Shown here piece by piece: positions 7,261-14,441 of a DNA stretch of 52,534 nucleotides; position 1 is the first letter of the stretch, and every line of letters begins with the position of its first letter. Location of the stretch: IMG/VR virus record IMGVR_UViG_3300034072_000552, positions 1 to 52,534 of that record. The stretch is one strand, 5' to 3'. Both the position numbers and the translations under genes were made by a program. Below the pieces are notes generated by a model. It ran no database searches. It was given only the letters and a program-made list of their open reading frames with translations, and was not told the origin of the DNA. This DNA comes from a virus.

Positions 7261-7285
7261 CTGTTATCCCCGGCGGGGATAAGGT
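7257..7285 (+). promoter_or_regulatory. Predicted promoter with palindromic TTATCCCC..GGGGATAA spacer
   Basis: TTGACT (7257-7262), 17 bases, TAAGGT (7280-7285); predicted +1 near 7292 and leader AGAAAAGGAG at 7294. The spacer contains TTATCCCC-GGC-GGGGATAA (7264-7282), an inverted repeat that runs into the -10 hexamer and is a likely operator. Confidence 0.65.
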
Positions 7286-7310
7286 CTGATTTCAGAAAAG
7301 GAGAACCAAC

Positions 7311-7919
7311 GTGATCATCAACATTCGTGGAACAAACGGGTCTGGTAAGACCCACCTTGCCCGTCAAATGATCGGCGACAATCCGAGCCCGGTTGATCTC
7401 AACAGCTACGACGCCCCGACCAAGAAGGACCCGCAGCGCCGCCTCCGGGTCGAAGGTTACGCTGGCAACGGCGTGGTGGCTATCGGGTCCTACCGTCAAG
7501 GCTGTGGCGGCATGGACACAATCCCGTCTTTCGCGATCCAACAGGGCGCTATACAATACGCTTTGGAACTGGGGTGTGCGGTTGAGCACGTCCTGTGCGA
7601 AGGGGTTCTGGCCTCCACCGTCGCCGGGAGCTGGCTTGAGTTCTTTCAGGACAAGAGCCGGATTCATCACGAGCAGGTCCTCATCGCCTATCTCGACACC
7701 CCGCTGGAGCTGTGCCTTGAGCGCATCCGGGCTCGCCAGATTGCGGCGAAGGGAGAGACCCGGGAAATCAAGGTCGATCTGGTGCGAGACAAGATCAAGG
7801 CGATCAACGCGACCCGTGCCAAGTTCGATGCTGCCGGCATCGACACCGTCAACCTGCGCCACGACCGGGCCTTTGAGGACCTCAAGGCTTACGTTGAGTT
7901 CAAGTCGGGGGAGGTGTGA
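7311..7919 (+). CDS. P-loop nucleotide/5-hmdU DNA kinase
   Basis: A 202-residue P-loop kinase starting at GTG 7311. Walker A is GTNGSGKTH (residues 7-15). The segment YGAxG-like VEGYAGNGVVAIGSYRQGCGG and the helix LELCLERIRARQ (LID-like arginines) are typical of the small phage kinases encoded with thymine-hypermodification genes. In characterised systems a kinase phosphorylates 5-hydroxymethyl-dU in DNA to give the pyrophosphoryl leaving group. Context (transferase upstream, HMUDK helical-domain protein and ThyA homologue downstream) supports that substrate, although a free nucleotide cannot be excluded. Confidence 0.78.
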   Translation: MIINIRGTNGSGKTHLARQMIGDNPSPVDLNSYDAPTKKDPQRRLRVEGYAGNGVVAIGSYRQGCGGMDTIPSFAIQQGAIQYALELGCAVEHVLCEGVLASTVAGSWLEFFQDKSRIHHEQVLIAYLDTPLELCLERIRARQIAAKGETREIKVDLVRDKIKAINATRAKFDAAGIDTVNLRHDRAFEDLKAYVEFKSGEV

Positions 7920-8209
7920 TGTTCAAGGCCGAAGACTTCAGCGCCAAGACCAATTCACAGGTTGCCAAGATCATTTTGCCGCTTGGCGACAAAGTCATCA
8001 AAATGATCTGCGATCTGTCAGAAGACCAGACCGTTATCGAATTGGCTGCTGTATCAGAAATGAGCCCGCTGACCATTGCGGAACGTTTGTTTTGTTCTGC
8101 GACCGGGTACGCTTTGTCAACCCGCCCCGGAGTTACCCAGCCGGAAAAAGCGGGGCACGCAAGCTGCTTCATGACCGGCTTGGGTTACGAGGTAGAAATC
8201 CATGGCTGA
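7919..8209 (+). CDS. Small hypothetical protein in hypermodification operon
   Basis: A 96-residue protein (MFKAEDFSAKTNSQV...) of unknown family. GGGGAGG precedes ATG 7919, which overlaps the kinase stop (TGATG); its 3' end overlaps the 8202 gene by eight bases. Lys/Ile-rich helical N terminus, then a mixed C-terminal half. Position suggests a partner of the kinase or helical-domain protein. Confidence 0.65.
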   Translation: MFKAEDFSAKTNSQVAKIILPLGDKVIKMICDLSEDQTVIELAAVSEMSPLTIAERLFCSATGYALSTRPGVTQPEKAGHASCFMTGLGYEVEIHG

Positions 8210-9179
8210 CCTCAACACAGAACCCCTCTGGAAATGGGTCAACGAGCGCCATGCGATCTATCTGCGCAAGGCGAAACGGGAGAACCCTGAAGCCTTCCTT
8301 CATCAACGCGACACCGGATTTGATCCATTTGGTTTGGGAGACCGACCTAGTGGAAGGTTGACTGAAGACGATATACTTGATGCGTTCCGCTTCTGTAACG
8401 TCTTCCGCGAGCTGGACCGGGTCACGAAGTGGATCAAGGAGCATATCCGGGAGCCCTACGCCGACCACCGGCACCTCTGGTTGATGCTCGCTATCGCCCG
8501 CTACATCAACTGGCCTGAGACGCTTCAATTTCTGAAGCAATCCGGCTACCCTTGGCCAGATTCATCGATCTTCAGCCCGTCAAATCTGGGACGGGCTCTT
8601 GATTGGTGGTCCAAGCAAGGCAAGAAGGTCTACACAGGCGCTTACATGATCCGCGCTGAAAGCAACCCGAAGGCGGAATGGTATAGCTGGACCAAGCAGC
8701 AGTACATCGCCCGGATTGTGATTGGGCGTCTGTGGGAGGATCGCCACGAGTGGGAAGCGATCCTTGAAGACCAACCGGAAGGCGGTCTGACCATGGAAGC
8801 CGTCTGGACCAGGTTCCAGCACCCCCGCTATATCGGTTGGGGACCGTTTATGGCCTATCAGGTCTGTGTTGATTTACGCCACACACATTACCTTCGTAAT
8901 GCGCCTGACATAAATACGTGGGCGGCGGTCGGCCCCGGCTCGCGGCGCGGCCTCAACCGTCTCGCTGGGCGTCCGGTCGATTTCAACCTGTCCCAGGAGC
9001 AGGGGCTGGACGAGATGCGGGCGATCTACGAAGCCCAGGACGCATACCGGGCTCCGTGGTTGCCCCGTGTCGATCTGAGCGACATTCAGAATTGTCTCTG
9101 CGAGACTGACAAATATCTCCGGGTAAAACTCGGGGAGGGAAGGCCCAGAGCGCAATATGTTCCGGGTCGCGGTTACTAA
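8202..9179 (+). CDS. HMUDK helical-domain / DNA base hypermodification protein
   Basis: A 325-residue protein of the family annotated as 5-hmdU DNA kinase helical domain (aGPT-Pplase1-like) or putative DNA base hypermodification protein. Signature stretches: WKWVNERHAIYLRK, AFRFCNVFRELDRVTKWI, LMLAIARYINWPETL, YIGWGPFMAYQVCVDL and GPGSRRGLNRL, which echoes helix-hairpin-helix DNA glycosylases. It is probably the DNA-engaging partner of the P-loop kinase at 7311, directing phosphorylation of 5-hydroxymethyl-dU in duplex DNA. Which of the two proteins holds the catalytic site I cannot tell from sequence. ATG 8202. Confidence 0.75.
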   Translation: MADLNTEPLWKWVNERHAIYLRKAKRENPEAFLHQRDTGFDPFGLGDRPSGRLTEDDILDAFRFCNVFRELDRVTKWIKEHIREPYADHRHLWLMLAIARYINWPETLQFLKQSGYPWPDSSIFSPSNLGRALDWWSKQGKKVYTGAYMIRAESNPKAEWYSWTKQQYIARIVIGRLWEDRHEWEAILEDQPEGGLTMEAVWTRFQHPRYIGWGPFMAYQVCVDLRHTHYLRNAPDINTWAAVGPGSRRGLNRLAGRPVDFNLSQEQGLDEMRAIYEAQDAYRAPWLPRVDLSDIQNCLCETDKYLRVKLGEGRPRAQYVPGRGY

Positions 9180-9205
9180 AACAACAAGTCCAAGGAGGAC
9201 AATAA

Positions 9206-10306
9206 GTGATCACTATTCAAGCACGCAACGTCAACGACGCCCTCTGGGCCGGGGCTTCGATGATCCGGGAGCACGGCGTTGTCGGCGAAAGCCGTAACGG
9301 CCCGGTTCTGCGGGCTCCCTGCCCCGTCACGACCGTCTATCAGGCCCCTATGGAACGGGTGATGTTCCACCCGGAGCGCGACGCAAACCCGTTCTTCCAT
9401 CTGGTCGAAGCCCTGTGGATGATCGCCGGTCGTAACGACCTCAAGACGCTGACACCTTACGTCTCGAATATGACCAACTTCAGCGATGACGGCGGCAAGA
9501 CACAGCCCGGAGCCTATGGCCACCGGTGGCGGGAGCATTTCCAGCTTGATCAGCTGAATTGGGCTGTGCGTCGCCTGAAGGCCGATCCGAATGACCGGCG
9601 CGTTGTCATCCAGATGTACGACGCCGAAGTGGACCAGTACGCAGCTGACAATGGCGGCAAGGACATACCGTGTAACCTGATGGCCTTGCCGGCTATCAAC
9701 GTCTACGGCTCGCTGGACCTGACGGTGTTCAACCGGTCCAATGATATGGTCTGGGGAGCCTACGGCGCCAACGCGGTTCACTTCTCTGTGCTTCAGGAGT
9801 ATCTGGCGGCTCAGATTGGCGTTCCGGTCGGCACCTACTTCCAGGTATCGAACAATTTCCATGCCTACTTGTCCACGCTCGGGAAGGCCGGTATGGATTG
9901 GCCTTGGGGCAAGTTTGCCCTCGGCGAAGTCGCCGGCACGTTCCGGCCCGACCACTACGGCGCAGGCCGGGTGAAGCCCTTCCCTATGTTCGAGCCCGGT
10001 GAAGACCCGCTCTACATCCTCAACGATATCCAGATGTTTCTGGACGATCCGGCCCGGGTCGACATCCGGTCCCCGTTCCTGCGCAAGATCGCCTGCCCGA
10101 TGGTGATGGCGCATCGCGCCTACAAGGCCGGGAAGAATACAACCGGTATCCAGGACGCCCTGGAAATACTGGAACAGATGCCAGCCGACAACGACTGGAG
10201 AGCGGGGGCCACGCTATGGCTCAAGAACCGGGCGGCGGCGCGCTCCCGGGCAGCAGACGATGGAGTGTCGCATGACGCTGCAAATCAAGATGGAGCTTCT
10301 GGCTGA
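9206..10306 (+). CDS. Thymidylate synthase-like dUMP hydroxymethylase
   Basis: A 366-residue ThyA-fold enzyme, starting at GTG with AAGGAGG upstream. The catalytic Cys is C156 (DIPCNL), the phosphate-binding Arg pair is R131-R132 (NDRRVV), and RSNDMVW plus the following GAN (N189) correspond to the nucleotide-binding RSxD...PFN segment of ThyA. Asn at this position favours dUMP; dCMP hydroxymethylases carry Asp. With hypermodification genes immediately upstream, it most likely makes 5-hydroxymethyl-dUMP rather than dTMP, but the sequence alone does not exclude a true thymidylate synthase. The C-terminal 30 residues are low complexity. Confidence 0.8.
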   Translation: MITIQARNVNDALWAGASMIREHGVVGESRNGPVLRAPCPVTTVYQAPMERVMFHPERDANPFFHLVEALWMIAGRNDLKTLTPYVSNMTNFSDDGGKTQPGAYGHRWREHFQLDQLNWAVRRLKADPNDRRVVIQMYDAEVDQYAADNGGKDIPCNLMALPAINVYGSLDLTVFNRSNDMVWGAYGANAVHFSVLQEYLAAQIGVPVGTYFQVSNNFHAYLSTLGKAGMDWPWGKFALGEVAGTFRPDHYGAGRVKPFPMFEPGEDPLYILNDIQMFLDDPARVDIRSPFLRKIACPMVMAHRAYKAGKNTTGIQDALEILEQMPADNDWRAGATLWLKNRAAARSRAADDGVSHDAANQDGASG

Positions 10307-10445
10307 GGATCGTCAGCCGAAGAACAGCTTTCGCTATGGGTTCAAGTCCGGTGACGCCGGGGTTGAATCCGTCTACATCAAACGGACGGCCTTCAAGTCG
10401 AAGCCGCCGGAAACCATCACGGTGATCATCAATGAAGACACATAA
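10272..10445 (+). CDS. Small hypothetical protein
   Basis: A 57-residue protein (MTLQIKMELLAEDRQPKN...) predicted to be mostly beta-strand. ATG 10272 has GGAG eight bases upstream and lies within the 3' end of the ThyA-like gene; the 3' end overlaps the 10432 gene by 14 bases. An in-frame ATG at 10260 is less likely. Family unknown. Confidence 0.6.
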   Translation: MTLQIKMELLAEDRQPKNSFRYGFKSGDAGVESVYIKRTAFKSKPPETITVIINEDT

Positions 10446-10863
10446 GATTTACATTGCGGCGAAATATGCCCAGCGGTTTGCGCTGCGAGAAGTCGCTGCG
10501 AAGCTCCAAGCTGCTGGTTACGAAATCACCGGCGGCTGGATTTGGGATGATGAAGCCGCTGGCGACAACATCCAATATCACGCGATCCGCGACGTGGAAG
10601 ACGTTCGCCGCGCTGACACGCTCGTCTTCATCGGCGAGCCGCAGGCCTCCGAGAACCGGGGCGGGGGGCGCTGGTTTGAGTTCGGCTACGCCCACGCTCT
10701 GGGCCACCGCACCATCGCCGTCTTGAACCTGGACCCGACGAAGGGCGGTCACGATCACCTCCCCCCGGGGCACGAGACGGTCTTCACGGCACTTCCGAAC
10801 GTGGAGCTGGTCACCTCCTGGGATGAGCTGGTTGATCATCTCACGCTGGAGGCCAGCCAATGA
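10432..10863 (+). CDS. Nucleoside 2-deoxyribosyltransferase-like protein
   Basis: A 143-residue protein with the flavodoxin-like fold of nucleoside 2-deoxyribosyltransferases and relatives (MazG-neighbour, DUF4406-type). KIYIAAKYAQRFALRE at the N terminus, DVRRADTLVFIGEPQ in the middle and the substrate-loop signature GGRWFEFGYAHALG with the nucleophile-region Glu are visible. It would cleave or transfer the N-glycosidic bond of deoxynucleosides or their monophosphates, so it belongs with the nucleotide-metabolism genes around it, possibly removing unmodified or unwanted nucleotides. ATG 10432; ATGA overlap with the next gene. Confidence 0.7.
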   Translation: MKTHKIYIAAKYAQRFALREVAAKLQAAGYEITGGWIWDDEAAGDNIQYHAIRDVEDVRRADTLVFIGEPQASENRGGGRWFEFGYAHALGHRTIAVLNLDPTKGGHDHLPPGHETVFTALPNVELVTSWDELVDHLTLEASQ

Positions 10864-11255
10864 ACGCTCACGTTGAACAGGTCGGCGGGGATCACTACGA
10901 GGCGGTTTACCAGCATTGGGATTGGGCTGCTGAAACCGGTCTCGGGTATCTGGAAGGTTGCGCCACCAAATACGTCACCCGCTGGCGCAAGAAGGACGGC
11001 GTTCAGGGCCTCAAGAAGGCAATCACCTATCTCCAGAAGGTAAAAGCATTGGGGATTACTTATTGCCCTCCGGCCTTCCGTCGCCCGATGCGCTCTGATC
11101 ATCGCCGGCACCAGTTTCTGCTGTCCAACGGTATTGACTTGGGCTCCACTGACTCGGTCGTCATCACAATGATCGACTGCTGGATGGACCACGACGATAT
11201 TGACCGGGCGATCCATTATCTGGAAAAGATGATTGATGAGGGCCCAGATGCTTGA
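10860..11255 (+). CDS. DUF3310 protein, possible nucleotide kinase-related
   Basis: A 131-residue protein with the DUF3310 signature VGGDHYEAVYQHWDWA followed by LGYLEGCATKYVTRWRKKDG and LKKAITYLQK. This domain is found in T7 gp1.7, a nucleotide kinase acting on dTMP and dGMP, and in many phage proteins named nucleotide kinase or SaV-like. Among dUMP-modifying genes, a role in phosphorylating 5-hydroxymethyl-dUMP is attractive, but the domain alone does not prove it. The C-terminal 50 residues (after ITYCPPAFRRPM) look like an added helical segment. Confidence 0.75.
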   Translation: MNAHVEQVGGDHYEAVYQHWDWAAETGLGYLEGCATKYVTRWRKKDGVQGLKKAITYLQKVKALGITYCPPAFRRPMRSDHRRHQFLLSNGIDLGSTDSVVITMIDCWMDHDDIDRAIHYLEKMIDEGPDA

Positions 11256-11529
11256 GAATGTCCTCAAGGTCGTCGGCGCTGAGTTCGGGGTTTCCCGGGC
11301 TCAGCTTCTTTCTGCCACCCGGTCGTCACCGGACGTGGCTTGGGCTCGTCAGGTCGCGATGTGGCTCTACTTCCAAGCCGGGGCTCCGTGTAACTACAGC
11401 CTGGTGGGTCGGGAATTTAACCGGGATCGCACAACCGTTCGCCACGCTGTGGCGAAGGCAAACCGCCTCTTGTCCGATCAGGACGCAGATAGACTGGTGA
11501 CCAATGTTCGCGCAATTACCTCTGTTTGA
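11248..11529 (+). CDS. Stand-alone DnaA domain IV-like DNA-binding protein
   Basis: A 93-residue protein matching the C-terminal DNA-binding domain of the replication initiator DnaA: VLKVVGAEFGVSRAQLL, the helix WARQVAMWLYFQ, and the signature YSLVGREFNRDRTTVRHA (DnaA: GxxFGRDHTTVxHA). There is no AAA+ domain. It would bind DnaA-box-like DNA. It sits directly before the DNA polymerase, and the genome carries repeated TTATCCCC elements that resemble DnaA boxes (TTATNCACA) in its promoters. I chose ATG 11248 (GAGGG upstream); ATG 11236 is possible. It overlaps the polymerase start by 26 bases. Confidence 0.8.
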   Translation: MLENVLKVVGAEFGVSRAQLLSATRSSPDVAWARQVAMWLYFQAGAPCNYSLVGREFNRDRTTVRHAVAKANRLLSDQDADRLVTNVRAITSV

Positions 11530-13555
11530 GCCTGAAAGCTCGTGGACCGCCCCGAACCTGAGAGACCTTCCGACCTCCTGGGGCTCGGGGCGTGTCGCGA
11601 TTGATACGGAAAACCGCGACGAGCTTCTGACCAAACTAGGCCCAGGGGTTCGGCGCGGGGCCTACATTGCCGGCATTTCCGTCGCGATTGAAGACGGTCC
11701 GTGCTTTTACCTCCCGATCCGGCACGCCGGGGGCGGCAACCTTCCTCCTGAGCAAGTGCTTGCCTATCTCCGGGATTGCGCCGCGAAGTTTGACGGCATA
11801 CTGGTCGGGGCCAATCTCGGCTATGATCTTGACTTCCTTGAAGAGGAGGGGATCACCTTTCCGAACGTGAAGTGGTTCCGGGATGTTCAGGTGGCCGACC
11901 CGCTCATCAATGAGCTTCACTACAGCTACAGCCTTGAGTCAATCAGCGAGCGCTGGAACCTTCCCGGCAAGGATGAGACCCTATTGCGCGAATCACTCGC
12001 CGCATACGGTTACACAGGCAAGGCCGCTAAAGGCGGTATCTGGGCACTCCCTGCCAAGCTGGTCGGCCCCTACGGCGAGCAGGACACCCGTCTGCCGCTC
12101 CAAATCCTCCGGCGTCAGGAACGCGAGATTGAAAATCAGGACCTCTGGAAGGTCTTCAATCTCGAAAGCCGAGTGCTCCCGGTTCTCGTCAAGATGCGTC
12201 GCCGGGGCGTGAAGGTCAATCAGGACAAACTGGAGCAGGTTGACGCTTGGTCTCGGGCTGAACAGCAGAAGGCGATTGACGCGGCCAACGCGGTTCATTC
12301 CGGTCGGCGTCTCACCTTTCACGACATTACAAACACTGCTGTCCTCGCCTCCGTCCTCCGTGAGCTAGGGATCGACTTGCCAAAGACTGCGAAGTCAGGC
12401 AAAGACAGCGTCACCGCCAAGGTCCTTGATTCACTCAGTCACCCTATCGGTGATCACCTCCGGCGCGCTAAGAAGATGAGCACACTGCGCTCCACCTTCT
12501 GTGATAGCGTCAAGGAGCACTTAACCAACGGTCGGGCTCACTGTACTTTCAATCAGCTGCGCCGTCAGAAGGACGATGAGAGCGGCGAGACGGAAGGCGC
12601 TGCTTTTGGGCGTTTGAGCTCCGCCAACTTCAACTTCCAAAACCAGCCAGCACGCGACCCGGAGATTGGACCCCTGTGGCGGTCGATCTACGAGCCCGAT
12701 CACGACAAGCCTTGGGCTGCACTCGACTACTCACAGCAGGAGCCCAGACAGGCGGTCAACTCGGCGATAGAGACAGGACCGGCGGCAATCGGACAGGCCG
12801 CGTATGAGAGCGCTTGCGAGGCGGCGCGTCGGTATCGGGAAGACCCCACAATGGACTTCCACGATATGATGACCCGTATGATCAACGGCGACGACTACAA
12901 GGAGCGGGAGGGCGAGAAAGCCTTCAGTCAGAAACGCAAGTATGCCAAAAACATATTTCTGGGGCTATCCTACGGTATGGGCGGCGCGAAGCTCTGCGGT
13001 GATTTGGGTCTGCCGTCCGCTTGGCGTCTGACGTGGAAGGAAGGCCGAGTCAGAAAGCAGAAGGACTTTGAAACCTACGGCGAGGTTGTTGCCAAGGCGA
13101 ACGCGGGCCGGGAAGCCGGTTATGATGTGCGCTATTGGGAATGCGCTGGAACGGAAGGTCAAGCCCTGATCGATATGTTCGACCGTCAGGTGCCGTTCGT
13201 CCGCAAGATGGCCAACTATATGCAGAAGCTCGCTGAGAAGCAGGGCTACATCGAAACAATCGGCGGTCGGCGGTGCCGGTTCCCGACGAAAGATGACGGC
13301 AGCTTCGATTGGCTCCACAAGGCGTTCAACCGCCGCATTCAGGGTGGATCGGCTGACCAGACCAAAATGGCGCTCGTTGAGATGGACGCCGCTGGGCTTT
13401 ATGTCCAACTCCAGGTCCACGATGAAATCGACGGGTCAATGACGCCGGAGGAAGCGCGCTTTGGGGCTGAGATCATGGAGAACGTCCTTCAAACCCACGT
13501 ACCATTTAAGGTCGATGTTGAGCTGGGTGAGAGCTGGGGCGCATCAATGGGATGA
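11504..13555 (+). CDS. polA: Family A DNA polymerase with 3'-5' exonuclease
   Basis: A 683-residue phage replicative DNA polymerase of the Pol I/T7 type. The proofreading exonuclease comes first: AIDTEN (D34, E36), NLGYDLDFL, and YGEQDTRL. The polymerase domain follows: motif A ALDYSQQEPR (D408), the O-helix R478-KYAK482-NIFLGLSY490, and motif C VHDE (D640, E641). There is no 5'-3' exonuclease domain. The residue equivalent to E. coli Phe762 is Leu486, the variant reported as common in marine virioplankton polymerases. If the hypermodification pathway works as predicted, this enzyme must accept hmdUTP. Confidence 0.93.
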   Translation: MFAQLPLFEPESSWTAPNLRDLPTSWGSGRVAIDTENRDELLTKLGPGVRRGAYIAGISVAIEDGPCFYLPIRHAGGGNLPPEQVLAYLRDCAAKFDGILVGANLGYDLDFLEEEGITFPNVKWFRDVQVADPLINELHYSYSLESISERWNLPGKDETLLRESLAAYGYTGKAAKGGIWALPAKLVGPYGEQDTRLPLQILRRQEREIENQDLWKVFNLESRVLPVLVKMRRRGVKVNQDKLEQVDAWSRAEQQKAIDAANAVHSGRRLTFHDITNTAVLASVLRELGIDLPKTAKSGKDSVTAKVLDSLSHPIGDHLRRAKKMSTLRSTFCDSVKEHLTNGRAHCTFNQLRRQKDDESGETEGAAFGRLSSANFNFQNQPARDPEIGPLWRSIYEPDHDKPWAALDYSQQEPRQAVNSAIETGPAAIGQAAYESACEAARRYREDPTMDFHDMMTRMINGDDYKEREGEKAFSQKRKYAKNIFLGLSYGMGGAKLCGDLGLPSAWRLTWKEGRVRKQKDFETYGEVVAKANAGREAGYDVRYWECAGTEGQALIDMFDRQVPFVRKMANYMQKLAEKQGYIETIGGRRCRFPTKDDGSFDWLHKAFNRRIQGGSADQTKMALVEMDAAGLYVQLQVHDEIDGSMTPEEARFGAEIMENVLQTHVPFKVDVELGESWGASMG

Positions 13556-13558
13556 GGC

Positions 13559-13587
13559 TAGACCCCGGGCCTAAGCGGGGATAATCT
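13559..13587 (+). promoter_or_regulatory. Predicted promoter for dCMP deaminase operon
   Basis: TAGACC (13559-13564), 17 bases, TAATCT (13582-13587). GGGGATAA (13577-13584) straddles the -10 region as in other promoters here; leader AGAAAGGGAG begins at 13596. Confidence 0.5.
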
Positions 13588-13609
13588 GAAATCCCAGAAA
13601 GGGAGAACT

Positions 13610-14026
13610 ATGGATATATTCTTCAGAGAAGCCCAAGAGGCGGCTAAATACAGCAGGGACCCGTCCACCAAGGTCGGCGCAGTCGTTCACGACAGAGTGG
13701 GTGTAGTTGGCGTTGGTTGGAACCGGTTCCCGAAGGGCGTGCCAGCGGACTGGTGGCACGACCGCGATAAGAAATATCAGGCGGTCGTTCACGCTGAAGC
13801 CGCAGCCTTGATTTCAGCTGGAAGGCTCGCTGCTGGATCAACGCTCACCGTCACGGCGCACCCCTGTAAAGAATGCGCCAAGCTCATTATCGGGTTCGGC
13901 ATCAAATGCGTCGTGTGTCCGCCGGGACCGTGGCGGGACGATCCGGCGGTGATCGAAACCGTGGAAAAGGCGGCTGAGCTGTTCAAGCTCTGTGGCGTTG
14001 AAGTGAGGGCTCCCGATGCCGAGTGA
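13610..14026 (+). CDS. dCMP deaminase
   Basis: A 138-residue zinc-dependent deoxycytidylate deaminase. Zinc ligands and catalytic Glu are H61-A-E63 and the P-C86-K-E-C89 pair. It converts dCMP to dUMP, the substrate for the ThyA-like enzyme at 9206, so it supplies the hypermodification route. The N terminus MDIFFREAQEAAKYSRDPST is typical of phage members. It is the first gene after its own predicted promoter and is followed, with an 11-base overlap, by a nuclease. Confidence 0.9.
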   Translation: MDIFFREAQEAAKYSRDPSTKVGAVVHDRVGVVGVGWNRFPKGVPADWWHDRDKKYQAVVHAEAAALISAGRLAAGSTLTVTAHPCKECAKLIIGFGIKCVVCPPGPWRDDPAVIETVEKAAELFKLCGVEVRAPDAE

Positions 14027-14441
14027 ATCACAGCAGTGGGACGCGCTGCGAGCCCCGATGCTTCATTATAAGCTGGACCCGGTGCGCGTGGAAAACCCCG
14101 CGTTCCCGGGGACCCCGGACGTCAATTTCAAGGAAGGCTGGTTTGAGCTGAAACACGCCGACCGCTGGCCGCCCCGGGGCGGTCCCCTCCGGCTCAAACA
14201 CCCCCCGACCCCTCAGCAGAAGGCGTGGCTGTATCGCCGGTGGCATTCCGGCGGCTTCGTCTTCCTTGTATTGCGGGTCGGCAAGGAATGGTTCGTGTTC
14301 GAAGGCTGGAAGGTTCGGCTGGTCTGGGTCCACGGAACCGACGCGCCGACTGAAGAAACGATAAGGCGCGAATGTTACCGCGTCTTTCAAAACCCGACCG
14401 ATCTTGCCTTCTGGGCTTCTTGTTACAAGAGAACAAAATGA
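14016..14441 (+). CDS. VRR-NUC-like PD-(D/E)XK nuclease
   Basis: A 141-residue small nuclease of the VRR-NUC/Holliday-resolvase-like group. GTPDVNFKEGWFELKH gives the D...ExK metal site, and PPTPQQKAWLYRRWHSGG provides the trailing Gln motif common to this fold. It would cut branched replication or recombination intermediates. The primase-helicase start overlaps its stop (ATGA). Confidence 0.78.
   Translation: MPSESQQWDALRAPMLHYKLDPVRVENPAFPGTPDVNFKEGWFELKHADRWPPRGGPLRLKHPPTPQQKAWLYRRWHSGGFVFLVLRVGKEWFVFEGWKVRLVWVHGTDAPTEETIRRECYRVFQNPTDLAFWASCYKRTK

Noticed and set aside
7393-8361. Second + frame of 322 codons across the kinase and 7919 genes
   Set aside because: Composition is Arg/Ser/Pro-rich as in an out-of-frame read of high-GC coding DNA, and it overlaps three supported genes.
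9176-10114. Minus-strand frame of 312 codons opposite the ThyA-like gene
   Set aside because: Antisense shadow of a recognised enzyme; every supported gene is on the + strand.
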